Of a stretch of 64,000 nucleotides of DNA, positions 1-10,053 are shown piece by piece. A program made the position numbers and the translations under genes. Position 1 is the first letter of the stretch; every line of letters starts with the position of its first letter. A model generated the notes under the pieces. That model saw nothing but the letters and a program-made list of their open reading frames with translations. It did not search any database and was not told where the DNA came from. Source of the DNA: Hygrophila difformis (lineage: Eukaryota > Streptophyta > Magnoliopsida > Lamiales > Acanthaceae); assembly GCA_030278955.1 (NCBI GenBank), contig JAOANR010000001.1, positions 26,603,120 through 26,667,119 of the forward strand, in the 5' to 3' direction.

Positions 1-690
1 TGGGATTCAGTTCTGGAACAATGGACTCAACCAACAAGACAGGTTCACACTAGTGAAGGAGAGACGGCTACAACAACTATTAGACCGGCCACCAATGCCG
101 AACTTACTCAAGCCGAGAGAACTGCGAGACAAGCATACTACACAGCTCTAAATGCTATCAGTGATGCCATGGATGAAGCGCAATTCAGGACGATTGCTAA
201 TTATACGTCTACCTACGAAGCTTGGAATTTCTTGGAAACTCAACATGAAGGTTCAGAGGATGTCAAGACAACCCGGCTACAGCGAATAGAATCTATCTTT
301 GACAGCTTGAGAATGACAAATGATGAAGGTATCACATTATATTTTGGAAGATTTCAAGATATTGTGAATCAAGCCACAACCTTTGGTATGACATTTGAAG
401 GATCAAAGTTAGTGAGGAAGTTTCTCAGGACAGTTTCAAAGAAGTACTCTGGAAAAGTAGCAGCTCTTGAAGAAGTCGAGACGATCAAGACAATGTCCTT
501 GAGGGAATTGGTTGGTATTCTTCAAACTTATCAGATAAATCATCTAGCCTCAGAAAAATCACACAAGAATATTGCATTCAAAGCCTGGATATATTACTTA
601 TTCGTTGCTAGCCGCACATCTCCAATGTTATACCACTGCAGAGCTCAGGAGGCTTCGTTTGTAAGATGCGCGATGTGTTCTGGTTTTTAA
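1..690 (+). pseudogene. Sirevirus-like Ty1/Copia Gag fragment, truncated at both ends
   Basis: The frame is open from base 1 (it enters from outside the window) to a stop at 690. Residues up to about base 598 read as the Copia Gag/UBN2-type domain: an aromatic and charged helical region with the ETQHEG motif and a later LVRKFLRT...SKKYSGKVAALEE stretch, as in Gag of Sirevirus-like elements. After about base 600 the similarity stops and the last 30 residues look like unrelated sequence read by chance. No protease or pol follows. Instead an LTR end appears within 100 bp, so the element lost almost all of its interior, probably by illegitimate recombination. Gag would form the cytoplasmic virus-like particle. 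This copy cannot be functional. Confidence 0.72.
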
Positions 691-699
691 GTGGCATGT

Positions 700-1331
700 G
701 CTTGTGGTTGCGACGCTCACAATATTGACAGCAAAAGAGTAAACCGACTTCATTTTAGTGCTGTGAGATCGATAAGCCTTGAACACTCCTGGTTGGATTT
801 GTGTTTAAGAACCACTTGAGTATCTTTTCGGATACAACTTAGGAGTGAGTTCAAGGCGTGTGAAGAAAGCTGTGCTTCAAGCGTTAATCATCTCAAACGT
901 TCGAGGGAGTGTTTCACAGGCTGTTTCAAATGGAACTCAAGGCAGGCGGTCTTGAGGGTTGAAGTAGAAGGGGATTTCTACACCAAAGGCTGGAGGTTTT
1001 TGGTCACCACAACTGTCCGCTTGGAACTTAGAGTGAAGACACTTTACATATTTGCTATTGTGTGTGGTTGTTTGCCATAAGTTAACACATAGTAAATATC
1101 CTCCTGGATTAGAATTCCCCAGACGTAGGCCGAAGGCCGAACTGGGTCACCAACTTGCTGTGTCTCATTTATTCTTTATGCTCATTACATTCATGTTTGT
1201 GTCTTTCCGCTGTGCATGATTCTGTGTTTACACTGGTGTGTTTGATTTAGTGTGTTCACTGTGTTAGTTTGAACTTGAGTCAGTGAACCTCTGCATAAAG
1301 AATAGTACTTGCGTGAGCTGGAAACCTAACA
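700..1331 (+). repeat. 3' part of a Sirevirus-like LTR
   Basis: This stretch is a diverged copy of the LTR at 18714-20387. Both share the blocks 'ggagggagtg(t/c)ttcacagg', 'ctacaccaaaggctggagg', 'tatcctcctggatt', 'ccccaaacgtaggccga' (with substitutions) and the tract 'attctttatgc', and both end in 'aacctaaca'. The left boundary is uncertain. It is the terminal remnant of the element whose Gag fragment precedes it. Confidence 0.65.
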
Positions 1332-1394
1332 AATGGGTGATGAATTATTTCTGTATAGTTATGGCCAGCATCTCCTACCCTCATGGGAGCTACC

Positions 1395-1442
1395 ACTGCC
1401 TATGAGTCGCCGGCTCATTCTTCAACAGGCACGCGGTCAGAG
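1395..1442 (-). pseudogene. Organellar (plastid-type) 23S rRNA fragment, nuclear insertion
   Basis: Read on the minus strand, this short piece contains 'ctgaccgcgtgcctgttg' followed by 'aagaatgagccggcgactca', which I recognise as a conserved stretch of plastid/bacterial-type 23S rRNA. It is isolated, under 100 bp, and too short to function. A nuclear plastid or mitochondrial DNA insertion is the likely origin. The identification is from memory, with no alignment run. Confidence 0.5.
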
Positions 1443-2232
1443 ACCTAGCTCTAGGACACACTAATTGTGGAGAACATAAATACTATTGTAAAGTTTAAAT
1501 TCAAAATCTTATGTCATGCGTGGAATGGGATTTCTGTCCAAACTAGCCTTTTCAGGTCGCCATACCCAAAACAGAAAACAGAAAATGGAGGAATGGCTCT
1601 GTCGATGACAGTAGTTAGATCAAGCAAAAGTTTTGCTCGATTATTGTTTAGCGTTACCTTATTTTCTCATTTGTGCTTTCGGATTGTAGCGTTAAAAGTA
1701 AGGAAATGCTACCTATTCTCGCTTTCTTAAGCCCTGGGGTTTTTGAAACTCACTTTAATCTCGAATTTTATTTTTTTTTTGTTTAAGCCGATGTTTAACT
1801 TTGATGTGTATGAAATTATGAATGTCTCTGACTCCATTTATCTTAACGTATTCGCTGTAAAGTTTGGCAAGGCGCGACCCTTATAGCAGATGTGTGACAA
1901 TATCACCTGTCCGATTCCCCTTTTATTCCACTGCAATGTATGGAGGGAAAAATCTGAGTTGTTAGGTACTGTTTTAATTTATTGTGCACACTGATTTAAA
2001 TTGGGGTCTCGGGTGACAATGGAATTCATAGAATACAATAACAATTACTCTCTATATTCTGGCTCTATATCCTGGCTAAAATGTCTTATTCAATATTTTT
2101 TATTGCCCATCATAAATGTCTACCCATGGACCTTATCATATACTAACAAATCAATTATACCTTAATTATATTGCTAATTTGGCATATTAAATGAGATGGT
2201 GGACATGGAACTTGCATATATCTGTGTGTAAC
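1443..2232. other. Intergenic DNA, no gene seen
   Basis: AT-rich sequence without a supportable gene. Short open frames here show no recognisable domain. I see no tRNA-like clover and no tandem repeat apart from T-rich runs. Confidence 0.5.
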
Positions 2233-2740
2233 CATGGGCGGATCTAGCTAAGTGCAAGGTGGGTCAATGGACCCACCAAAAAAAAAAAAAACTTAGTATT
2301 AATATAGTGTTATCCAATTATATTCTAATAGGATTTAGCCCATATTTTCTTAAAATTTTCTCTAATTTTCTTTCATGAAACACAACTGGAGTGTACATAC
2401 TTCTTTGAAGTTAGTATTGCTTCTTTATGTAGTAATGACAAAAGTGGAACAATTATTTAGGCCCTGAGTACGATGAAAAAAAATAAATGATCAATTGTTA
2501 AATGATTTTTCGGTTATTTTTAAAGAATGAGTATTTATGTTATTCTATAATAAGTTCAAAATATGATAACTCATCTAGAACAAATAATCATTTTGATGAA
2601 AAAGTGCTTTATACTTTAAATTTTCTATTACTTTAAATTTAATTTCTTTTATTAAGTATACAATAATTATTATATTAAAGTTAATTGTACTTGTTATTGA
2701 TAATTGACCCACCAAAGCAAGAATTCTGGATCCGCCACTG
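2233..2740. mobile_element. hAT-like MITE with CAGTGGCGGAT-type ends (degenerate)
   Basis: The left end reads CATGGGCGGATCTAG and the right end, on the opposite strand, CAGTGGCGGATCCAG. Just inside both ends lie complementary 'ggtgggtcaa' / 'ttgacccacc' blocks. The interior is about 500 bp, very AT-rich and non-coding. No 8-bp target duplication is visible, so the copy is old or its left tip has changed. Confidence 0.6.
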
Positions 2741-3071
2741 ATAATAATGTCAGCACGAGGCATTCTTACCAGAATGCTTGTCTGTGGACAAATTAAATAA
2801 AAGTTTGCCGGGTGATTGTAGGCGTACAACTCTATTATAGTATTACAGTATTTTCACTTTAATAATTTGGTGCCTTTCGAATTGCCAGTTCGGTAGAATA
2901 AAGCGTATATATCAAACTGCAATGCCCTCATCATTCAAATTCTATTGCTTTTGGTGGCGAATATTTCAACTCTAATTAAACTCAACAAGCCAATTGGTAA
3001 GATGGTCAATAAGCACGCATTGATTCCGACATCATGTCTAAAGTTATACTCATCAATTTCCCAAATATATA

Positions 3072-3331
3072 CTCCCTCCGTTTTTCAAAAAATTTAACAC
3101 TCCTGTTTTTCACGCAATCCAATGCACACGTTTAACATATAATACTTCAAATTGTGTAAACATAAAAATTATAAAAATTTGATATTCTAAAACTATGCGA
3201 TTAGACGAATCCAACAAGATCTCACTTGACTATGTTTTATCTTATATAACTGTGTTAAAAAATTGAATCAAACTTGCTCAATGAATAGTAGTTACTATGC
3301 ACATGTTTCAATTATAAAAAAACGGAGGAAG
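3072..3331. mobile_element. Stowaway (Tc1/mariner) MITE, 260 bp
   Basis: The element is flanked by TA on both sides. It begins CTCCCTCCGTTTTTC and ends in the complementary AAACGGAGGAAG, the canonical Stowaway terminus. It has no coding capacity. Related copies occur at 58445, 61581 and 62676, so the family is abundant in this genome. Confidence 0.85.
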
Positions 3332-3465
3332 TATTATAAGCAAATTCAGCAACATTCTTCGGAAAGCATAAGTAAGTTTTTTAGTAATTCAAGTTGTATG
3401 ATCTAATAATAAGCCAATATTGTCTAGGCCTTAAATAAGCGGTTATAATCTGAATTTTATAAGAC

Positions 3466-3572
3466 CTGATCTGATCTGATCTGATCTTATTTTATCTTAT
3501 ATAGTATAATTTTATTATAATGATCTGATCTGATCTTGTCTGGTCTGATTTGATTTGATCGGCTCTGATCTG
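3466..3572. repeat. Degenerate (TGATC)n pentanucleotide repeat
   Basis: Two runs of CTGATCTGATCTGAT-type units are separated by about 30 bp of AT-rich sequence, and the second decays into TGATT and TGGTC variants. Simple sequence repeat with no associated gene. Confidence 0.85.
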
Positions 3573-4636
3573 AATGAGATTTTAATAAAAATATGTAATA
3601 AGTTATGAAAATAAGTCATAGAGAAAGGGCGTAATTCAGTCAAGATTTTTCTTAGTGTTGGACAGTCGCACGGATTGAGTGCTAGTATATCATTTAAAAC
3701 TAATTTGTTAGGCCACATGTTCACGGATTAAGTTTTGGTCCTTAATCTGGATATCTTGAAATGATGGTTTCCGGAAATATGAGATCATTAGCAATGAAGT
3801 CAATTTTAAATATTAATTAATACAGATGATTGTTAACGTAAATATTTAAAAGATTAGATGCGATATGCCTTTTTAATTACTACAAGAATTTTATATTTTA
3901 ACAACCAAATTTACATTTGAAATTCATTAACGACCACAATTTAAGGACTTAATCCAAAAATTTTCTAATAGGGAATACTGTAATACCCGTAAATTTTAGA
4001 ATATAAAATATAGGAATTAATCCAATAGGAGAGAAGGTTTCGTTTCCGAAAACCCGTAGACGCGAAAATGCTCGGAAGTCAAAGGACGACGAATTAGAAC
4101 CCGACGGACCAAAACCGACGGTCTTAGGATTTCAAGCACGTAATCGAATTGAGACGGAATAAATTTATGATGAGAAGCATAATCCGGAAATGACCCGGAA
4201 AAATCGAGCGCGAAAACGGGGAAGGATAGAAGTCCGAAAGAGAGGAGAAAAGACCCGACGGATCGGATCGCACGGACCCGCCCGGACCGCAGTCCAGGCG
4301 AGTCTCGCGCGCTGGCCGGGCGGGGTTTGGCTAAAAGGCGCGCCAACCCCGCGTGGCCCTACAGGTTTTGGCAACTCGCGCGTTTTCGGCGATTTCTTAC
4401 CATAATTCGACCTCCCGACTTTGGAAGGCGAATTTTGGACGGGGGAAGGGAATAAGGGCGACCTAGGGCTGCCTCCCTTGCCCATTCTCCAGTCACCAAG
4501 TCCCCAAGTCACTCTCAAACCCTCCCAAGCCAAAAAGCTCTCCCGACGAACTTCCGACGGACTTCCGGCGACATCCCGACCACCACCGACGGCCGTAGGA
4601 ACGAATAGATCAAGGATCACAGTCCTTAGATCATTG

Positions 4637-6141
4637 GTAAGTCGTTCATATATTTCTAGTTAAGTTTTTGAACCCAAAAACTCGATCTAACATTGGATTT
4701 CTTCGTCCGGTTCGAAATCGTGACTAAAGTCGGAAGCTTGACGTTGAGGGGATCCGTTCGTAGGATTTTGGACGAGCCAGAGACTTTAGGACGACCCAAA
4801 ACTCTCTATCACTGTAAGTTGAGCCTTCCATATCAATACGGGTGATTTCGGGGCGTCCGGTATAGGCGTAATGTAACGAAACGTAAAAATCGAACTTAAA
4901 AACCCCATCTTGCGCAGTTTCTGTAATCGGCCTAAAACCCATATTTCGAGGATTCAATCCGAAAAACTCAAAACTAGACTTTTAATCCTAACACATAAAT
5001 CTAGGTTGTGTAAAAATTTCAGCCATTTTCGTTAACGTTTGCTATTTTAAATCGCATCGAAAAGAGACTGCTTTGACAAAACGTGTGGAAATCTGTCTAG
5101 GAATATGTTTGAACTTAGTGAATTTATTTCTATAGATTCTAGTCCGATTTGATCTTTACAATCTAAATGAAAGTTGTAGATAATCATGTCTAGTATGTGC
5201 ATATTAAATTTCAGAATTTTTGGAGTCCATTTGATATGTTAAAAAGTCGAGATTTTGTACTGTGTCAAACCTGAGTTCGGACAGTTTTCTGATTGCATGA
5301 TAAAATCGATTTTTGACATGTTTCCTCAACTTATTTCGAAAAAGTTAAAACACGAAAGTTGTTCGTTAGGGTGTTTTGCATAAAGTGTGAAGATTTCAGA
5401 ATTTTCGGACTTGAAACGGATTTTTAAATGAGAAAGGCGCAAACTGTGACGCCAAGATACTTTTAAATCGAAGAGTTTTGAAATTTCGAAACAAACGGTC
5501 AAAGATTTGAAACACGATACATCTACACTTTTGAAAAACCCCGATACATTAAATCTAAACGATACATGAGATACTTGGTGGAGGGTGAGTGCTCTGCAGG
5601 GTGCCCCTCTAGCCTTTTCTCTTCGGGCCTATAATGGACGAGAGAATTTGATGAAATATTACGCCAGTTGGCGGGAGATACATGGCCTACTCTCTCGGGT
5701 TGTCCGTATGGATTTCTCGAGGCTCCGGAGTGTTACTGGGTATGGCAGATACGGCTGCGGCCGCCGGATCACCGGCTATACAAGATACTTACGACACGGC
5801 TGCGGCCGCCGGATCACCGGCTATACAAAACATTGAGAAATGGTTACGTAACGGGGGAAAATAAAAGAATTAATGTTTTTAAGTATTTATTTATTTTTGC
5901 ATGTCTTAAATTATGCATTTAAATTATGTCTTTAAATTTCATGGCATGACTAAATTATTATTGTGGATTAGATGCATGTTTAAATACACAATAAAAATTA
6001 TTATTTCCTTTAAATCTTGTGAATGCATGTTAGGAGTGAAATTTTAAATTATTTAATTAAATCCCTTTATTGCTATGTTAGGATCGACTTACTCAGTATT
6101 TTATATACTGATAAAATTGTTGTATTCTCTTTTTATTTCAG
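4637..6141 (+). other. Candidate leader intron inside the 5' LTR
   Basis: A strong donor (CATTG|GTAAGTCG) follows the CT-rich leader-like stretch. A strong acceptor (TCTTTTTATTTCAG|AG) lies 1.5 kb downstream, and the intervening DNA is AT-richer than its flanks. The same pair exists in the 3' LTR (12721-14225). Splicing is inferred from consensus only. If used, it would remove most of the R/U5 part of the LTR from some transcripts. Confidence 0.35.
5751..5828 (+). repeat. 33-bp direct repeat within the LTR
   Basis: Two exact copies of a GC-rich 33-mer beginning ACGGCTGCGGCCGCCGG lie 45 bp apart (5751-5783 and 5796-5828). The same pair is present in the 3' LTR around 13835-13912, so the duplication predates this insertion. 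Confidence 0.9.
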
Positions 6142-6468
6142 AGTACGGAGATGATGCATAGCATGTGCATTGGGGGATGGATTTATTAAACACTGTTTAT
6201 TTGCTTTTTACAATACCTGCATAACGGGCATGTAAATCCCGAGTTTTGGCCATGTCGGCCCATTTTACATTTTTCCGCTGCGATACATTATTACTACTAT
6301 GTGTGTGGATGATACTTAATATTTTTACATAGATTCCGGACTTGGTTTGAAATCTTTCTGCAATACCTATAGCCTTGCATCTCTTTGGCAAGCTCGGAGA
6401 ATCCGTGTCTTGCTAGAGAGATGTGGCGGTGACATCCCGGCCTGGGTTATCAAATCCGGGGTGTTACA

Positions 6469-6486
6469 AGTTGGTATCAGAGACCG
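6469..6486 (+). promoter_or_regulatory. Primer binding site of the Tekay/Del-like element
   Basis: Directly after the LTR end (TGTTACA) comes AGTTGGTATCAGAGAC. It contains TGGTATCAGAG, complementary to the 3' end of initiator methionine tRNA and usual for plant chromoviruses. Confidence 0.8.
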
Positions 6487-6926
6487 GAATATTTTTAAGC
6501 TACTATTATTATTATTATTTTAAAATACTTTGAACTAAGTATTATATTTAAATTTATTATTATCATTATTATTTTTAAGACTACTAGTATTATTATTTTA
6601 GCCCAAAATTTGAGCCCAAAAATTTTCTTACCCAAGTAATATAATATTTTGAGCCCAAAAAGGGGGGTTAAATTATTTGACCCAATATTTATAATTATTT
6701 ATTTTAAGCCCAACCATTTCGACCCAATACCCACGTTTTTACTTTTTAAAGTCCAAACTATTATTTTGGCCCGATATAGGCCCAACTTTTTTTCACCCAT
6801 GATAAAATACACTAAGATTAATTTTTGGGGGGATTGCATATGCATATTCATGTAGATTTAAATTCCTGCATCTCTTGACTTTTTATTCGAAGCATACTCT
6901 AACTCTAACCTCCTTGTTGACATTAG

Positions 6927-7304
6927 ATGGCCGAACCCAACACGAACATGGTCAACTTAATGATGAAACTGACTAACGCGTACCTAGAGTCCGAACAGCG
7001 GCTCAAGACCCGATTAGGACAACTAGAGGGCCAAGTAGCCCATCTAGGAAATCTTAGGGAGGCTGACCACCACGAAATAACCCAACTCAAGGCTCAAGTC
7101 GCCGAACTTCAAGCCCAAGTGGTCGCGCTTCAAAACAAGGATGAGGAGCTGAGGATGCAGATAGGGCACATGGGATGGGAACTGCTGTGCCTAGAGGCTG
7201 ACATATTTCCTCCGAGCCCGAGCCCGGTGGGGACACCCATTGCTATTGACGTATCCAGCGACGAGGACGATCCCATCGAGGATGTACCTACCCATACCCT
7301 CTAG
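6927..7304 (+). CDS. Extra leader ORF: 125-aa coiled-coil protein with acidic tail
   Basis: An ATG-initiated frame between the primer site and gag, read in the sense direction of the element. Residues about 10-85 form a long amphipathic coiled coil with repeated LEGQV, LKAQV, LQAQV heptads. Residues about 90-105 are Pro/Ser-rich, and the end is acidic (SSDEDD then PIEDV). The composition is clearly non-random (many Gln, Leu and Glu, no Cys except one), and the frame is intact in a recently inserted element. I recognise no named family. A coiled-coil Gag accessory or a particle or RNA-binding cofactor is possible but is inference. Alternatively it is a captured host fragment. Confidence 0.5.
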   Translation: MAEPNTNMVNLMMKLTNAYLESEQRLKTRLGQLEGQVAHLGNLREADHHEITQLKAQVAELQAQVVALQNKDEELRMQIGHMGWELLCLEADIFPPSPSPVGTPIAIDVSSDEDDPIEDVPTHTL

Positions 7305-7691
7305 ACTTGGAGCCCATACTGATGCACTACTATCTATATTCTTTTTTTTTTTTTTCAAACTAGTACCAACACTACTATTTCATTCCTGTTACGAATGCTT
7401 GTAAACAGCTGAAAAATTTTCTCTTGAGTAATAAATCTACAAGCATTTATTTTATACAATTATATTTAAAAGTGTTCCTTACATTTTAACTAAATTACTT
7501 CTCTTCGAATACCCTACTAAAACCTGATCAAACAAACGAACGAGTTAATAATAATCAATGACCTATAGATAACAACTAAACAAAAATACAAGTAGTAAAT
7601 ATATATAAATATACTTTGTATAGAGATAATTATCGGACAAGGATATCTCCAACCCTAAACCCTAAACCCTAAACCCTGAACCCTAGGGTCT

Positions 7692-7727
<36 letters not shown>

Positions 7728-7911
7728 AAAGCAGTAAGTAGAACCAACCCCGAATGACAACAAACAATACGCTAAACCCCAACAACCTATACTAACAGGT
7801 TCCAACAGAACTGATACCTGTTAATATCGTCATTTATTTAGTCAAATTATTCCCTAAGTATTACATAATACTTCAACAAAAGAATCTAAACTCGCTTGTT
7901 CTTGCAACAGC
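7305..7911 (+). other. Element leader with telomere-like tract and poly(A)
   Basis: Non-coding leader between the coiled-coil ORF and gag. At 7651-7688 lie five head-to-tail units of the plant telomere motif CCCTAAA, the last two degenerate. After TCTGC a run of 33 A follows (7694-7726). The rest is AT-rich and featureless. Confidence 0.8.
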
Positions 7912-10053
7912 ATGGCACCGAGAGGAAGAGCACGCGCTCAGCCCACTACTCCAAACACCAACGAAACCCCTATGCAACCAGAAATGCCCATACCCGGCGA
8001 AGGGGTACACGCTCAAGAGGAGCCGGCAAACCCCATGCCAAACAACATGGACGCGCGCCTACGGACTCTAGAAGAGGTTCTCATCGCGATAGGGAACGCG
8101 CATGTGAACCAAGGCCAGGCCGCTGCGGTACCTCCACCCGAGGCCCGCATTAACTACCTAGCTATGGTGAACTCGTATCGTCCGCCGAACTACGCCGGAG
8201 AAGAGGACCCGGCCAAACTTGAAGAATGGATCCGAACATTCGACAAGCTACTAAACGCGGTGAAGTGCCCAATTGGCGAGAAGGTGCCTGTGGCATCGTA
8301 CTATCTCGGAGGGGAGGCGGATGACTGGTGGCGTGCCATGCAAGAAAAGCTAACCGAGGACGAGGAACCCTATTCTTGGGAAGAATTCATGAGTCTGATC
8401 AGGGATCGCTTTTATCCCATGAGCACAAAGTCCGCCATGTACGAGGAGTTCTTATCTCTGAAGCAAGGAGGGCAAACAGTCCAAGAATATTACACCCGTT
8501 TCAAGGAGTTGGTGCGTTTCGCACCGAGACTCGTGCCGACAGACGTGGAGAAGGCACAGAAATTTGAAATGGGGCTAAACTTGTCTATACGAGAGGTGAT
8601 CACTGGCGTCCCATACCCAGACCTACAATCGGTGTACGATCGTGCGGTAGCTGTTGCAAGGGTGCAACAACTAAAAAGGAAAATGAGTGGAGAACCCAGC
8701 CGAGGATCTCAGGGTCAGGATAAGAGAGGTAGAGACAACCGTTCCGGAAACAATGATGTAGGGAACAACTTTCGGGGAGATCTGAACAGACCCCCTCAAA
8801 ACAACAACAGAGGATATGACGATAGAACCCTTTTCCGGGGTAACCCAGTACCACCTTGCCCGAGATGCGGCAGGCCTCATTTGGCCAGAGGATGCCCCCA
8901 ACAGGGCGCCTGCTACAGGTGTGGTCGCAACGGCCACATGGCGAATGAGTGCCGCACTCGACTGGAAAACATCACCAAGAGAGAGGATTTAGGCACGGGG
9001 CCAACTCAGCCTCGCAACCAGGATGGACGGAATGGAAACAACCAGGGGTATAGACCCCCTCAGAACCAGAATCTCAATCAGAATCAACGTCCCCCACAGA
9101 ATCCAAATCAGCAACAGAATCAGAACCCGAACCGGGATCAGCAAGGCAACCCGGGACGTCCAATGGGGCGATTGAATGTCATCAATGAGGCAGATGTGCC
9201 TATGCAAGGGGACGTAATGGGAGGTACGTTCCATGTCTTAAGTACACCCCTTAGAGTTCTATTTGATTCAGGAGCTAGTTGTTCGATAATATCATCTAGA
9301 GTCTTACCTGAACTAGATCTACCTAAGTGCGAACTGATTAACTTAGGGATTCAACTTCCATCGGGAGAGGTAGTATCATGCTCTAAGCGATATAACGGAA
9401 TTCCGATAGTTATAAAGAACGTAGAGTTTTTCGCGAACCTAGTAGAATTCGAACTACAGGATTTTGACGTCATACTAGGAATGGATTGGCTAACCCAATA
9501 TAAAGCCGTGATCGATTGCCAAAAACAAAAGATCACGTTGTCAAAGAGTCGGGGAAGGAGAGTCATCTTTTACTCCCAAACCCCTAAGAAGTCTACCAAG
9601 ATAGTTAACGCCATGAAGCTATGTAGCTTAATGCGTAAAGGGTACGCGTTATATGCATGCTACATTCATAACCTTGAGGCCGAGGAGGTCAAGGTGGATA
9701 ACATTCCGGTGGTGAGAGAATACCCGGATGTATTCCCGGAAGACGTTCCCGGCATGCCACCTGAGAAAGATCTGGAATTCACTATAGATCTTATCCCGGG
9801 AACGGAGCCTGTCTCGAAGGCTCCTTACCGCATGGCGCCGCTGGAAATGAAGGAACTAAAAGAACAACTCGAGGAGTTGCTAGAAAAGGGTTACATAAGG
9901 CCGAGCACGTCCCCATGGGGAGCCCCAGTCTTATTCGTGAAGAAGAAAGATGGGGGTCTAGCACGACTTGGAGCTAGCCGCAGTCGTATTCGCTCTAAAG
10001 ATATAGAGGCATTACCTCTATGGGCGAAAGTGTCGGATGTTCACCGACCATAA
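7912..10053 (+). CDS. Gag-protease polyprotein ending in a truncated RT (chromovirus)
   Basis: 713 codons starting at an ATG in [10 protein letters not shown]. Residues about 80-240 hold the retrotransposon Gag domain ([35 protein letters not shown]). Near residues 315-345 are a [13 protein letters not shown] knuckle-like motif and a [14 protein letters not shown] zinc knuckle. A Gln/Asn-rich linker follows. The aspartic protease has [10 protein letters not shown]. The RT begins ([20 protein letters not shown], then [14 protein letters not shown]) but is cut at about 9953-9962. The following codons are RNase H DNA read in the wrong frame until a stop. The YxDD catalytic core is absent, so the product can package and cleave but not reverse transcribe. 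Confidence 0.85.
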   Translation: MAPRGRARAQPTTPNTNETPMQPEMPIPGEGVHAQEEPANPMPNNMDARLRTLEEVLIAIGNAHVNQGQAAAVPPPEARINYLAMVNSYRPPNYAGEEDPAKLEEWIRTFDKLLNAVKCPIGEKVPVASYYLGGEADDWWRAMQEKLTEDEEPYSWEEFMSLIRDRFYPMSTKSAMYEEFLSLKQGGQTVQEYYTRFKELVRFAPRLVPTDVEKAQKFEMGLNLSIREVITGVPYPDLQSVYDRAVAVARVQQLKRKMSGEPSRGSQGQDKRGRDNRSGNNDVGNNFRGDLNRPPQNNNRGYDDRTLFRGNPVPPCPRCGRPHLARGCPQQGACYRCGRNGHMANECRTRLENITKREDLGTGPTQPRNQDGRNGNNQGYRPPQNQNLNQNQRPPQNPNQQQNQNPNRDQQGNPGRPMGRLNVINEADVPMQGDVMGGTFHVLSTPLRVLFDSGASCSIISSRVLPELDLPKCELINLGIQLPSGEVVSCSKRYNGIPIVIKNVEFFANLVEFELQDFDVILGMDWLTQYKAVIDCQKQKITLSKSRGRRVIFYSQTPKKSTKIVNAMKLCSLMRKGYALYACYIHNLEAEEVKVDNIPVVREYPDVFPEDVPGMPPEKDLEFTIDLIPGTEPVSKAPYRMAPLEMKELKEQLEELLEKGYIRPSTSPWGAPVLFVKKKDGGLARLGASRSRIRSKDIEALPLWAKVSDVHRP

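Larger units (their letters stand above)
3979..6468 (+). repeat. 5' LTR of the Tekay/Del-like element
   Basis: Almost identical to 12063-14552. Observed differences are single transitions, for example at 4269, 4863 and about 5111. The segment around 4440-4630 is CT-rich like a plant 5' leader. A 33-bp direct repeat 'acggctgcggccgccggatc...' occurs twice at 5751 and 5796. Open frames inside, including one of 151 codons on the minus strand, show no domain and are treated as chance. Confidence 0.92.

Noticed and set aside
4165..4620. 151-codon minus-strand ORF in the Tekay-type LTR (and its copy at 12249)
   Set aside because: GC-rich leader-like DNA open on both strands, with Pro/Arg/Ser composition expected by chance. 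No domain.
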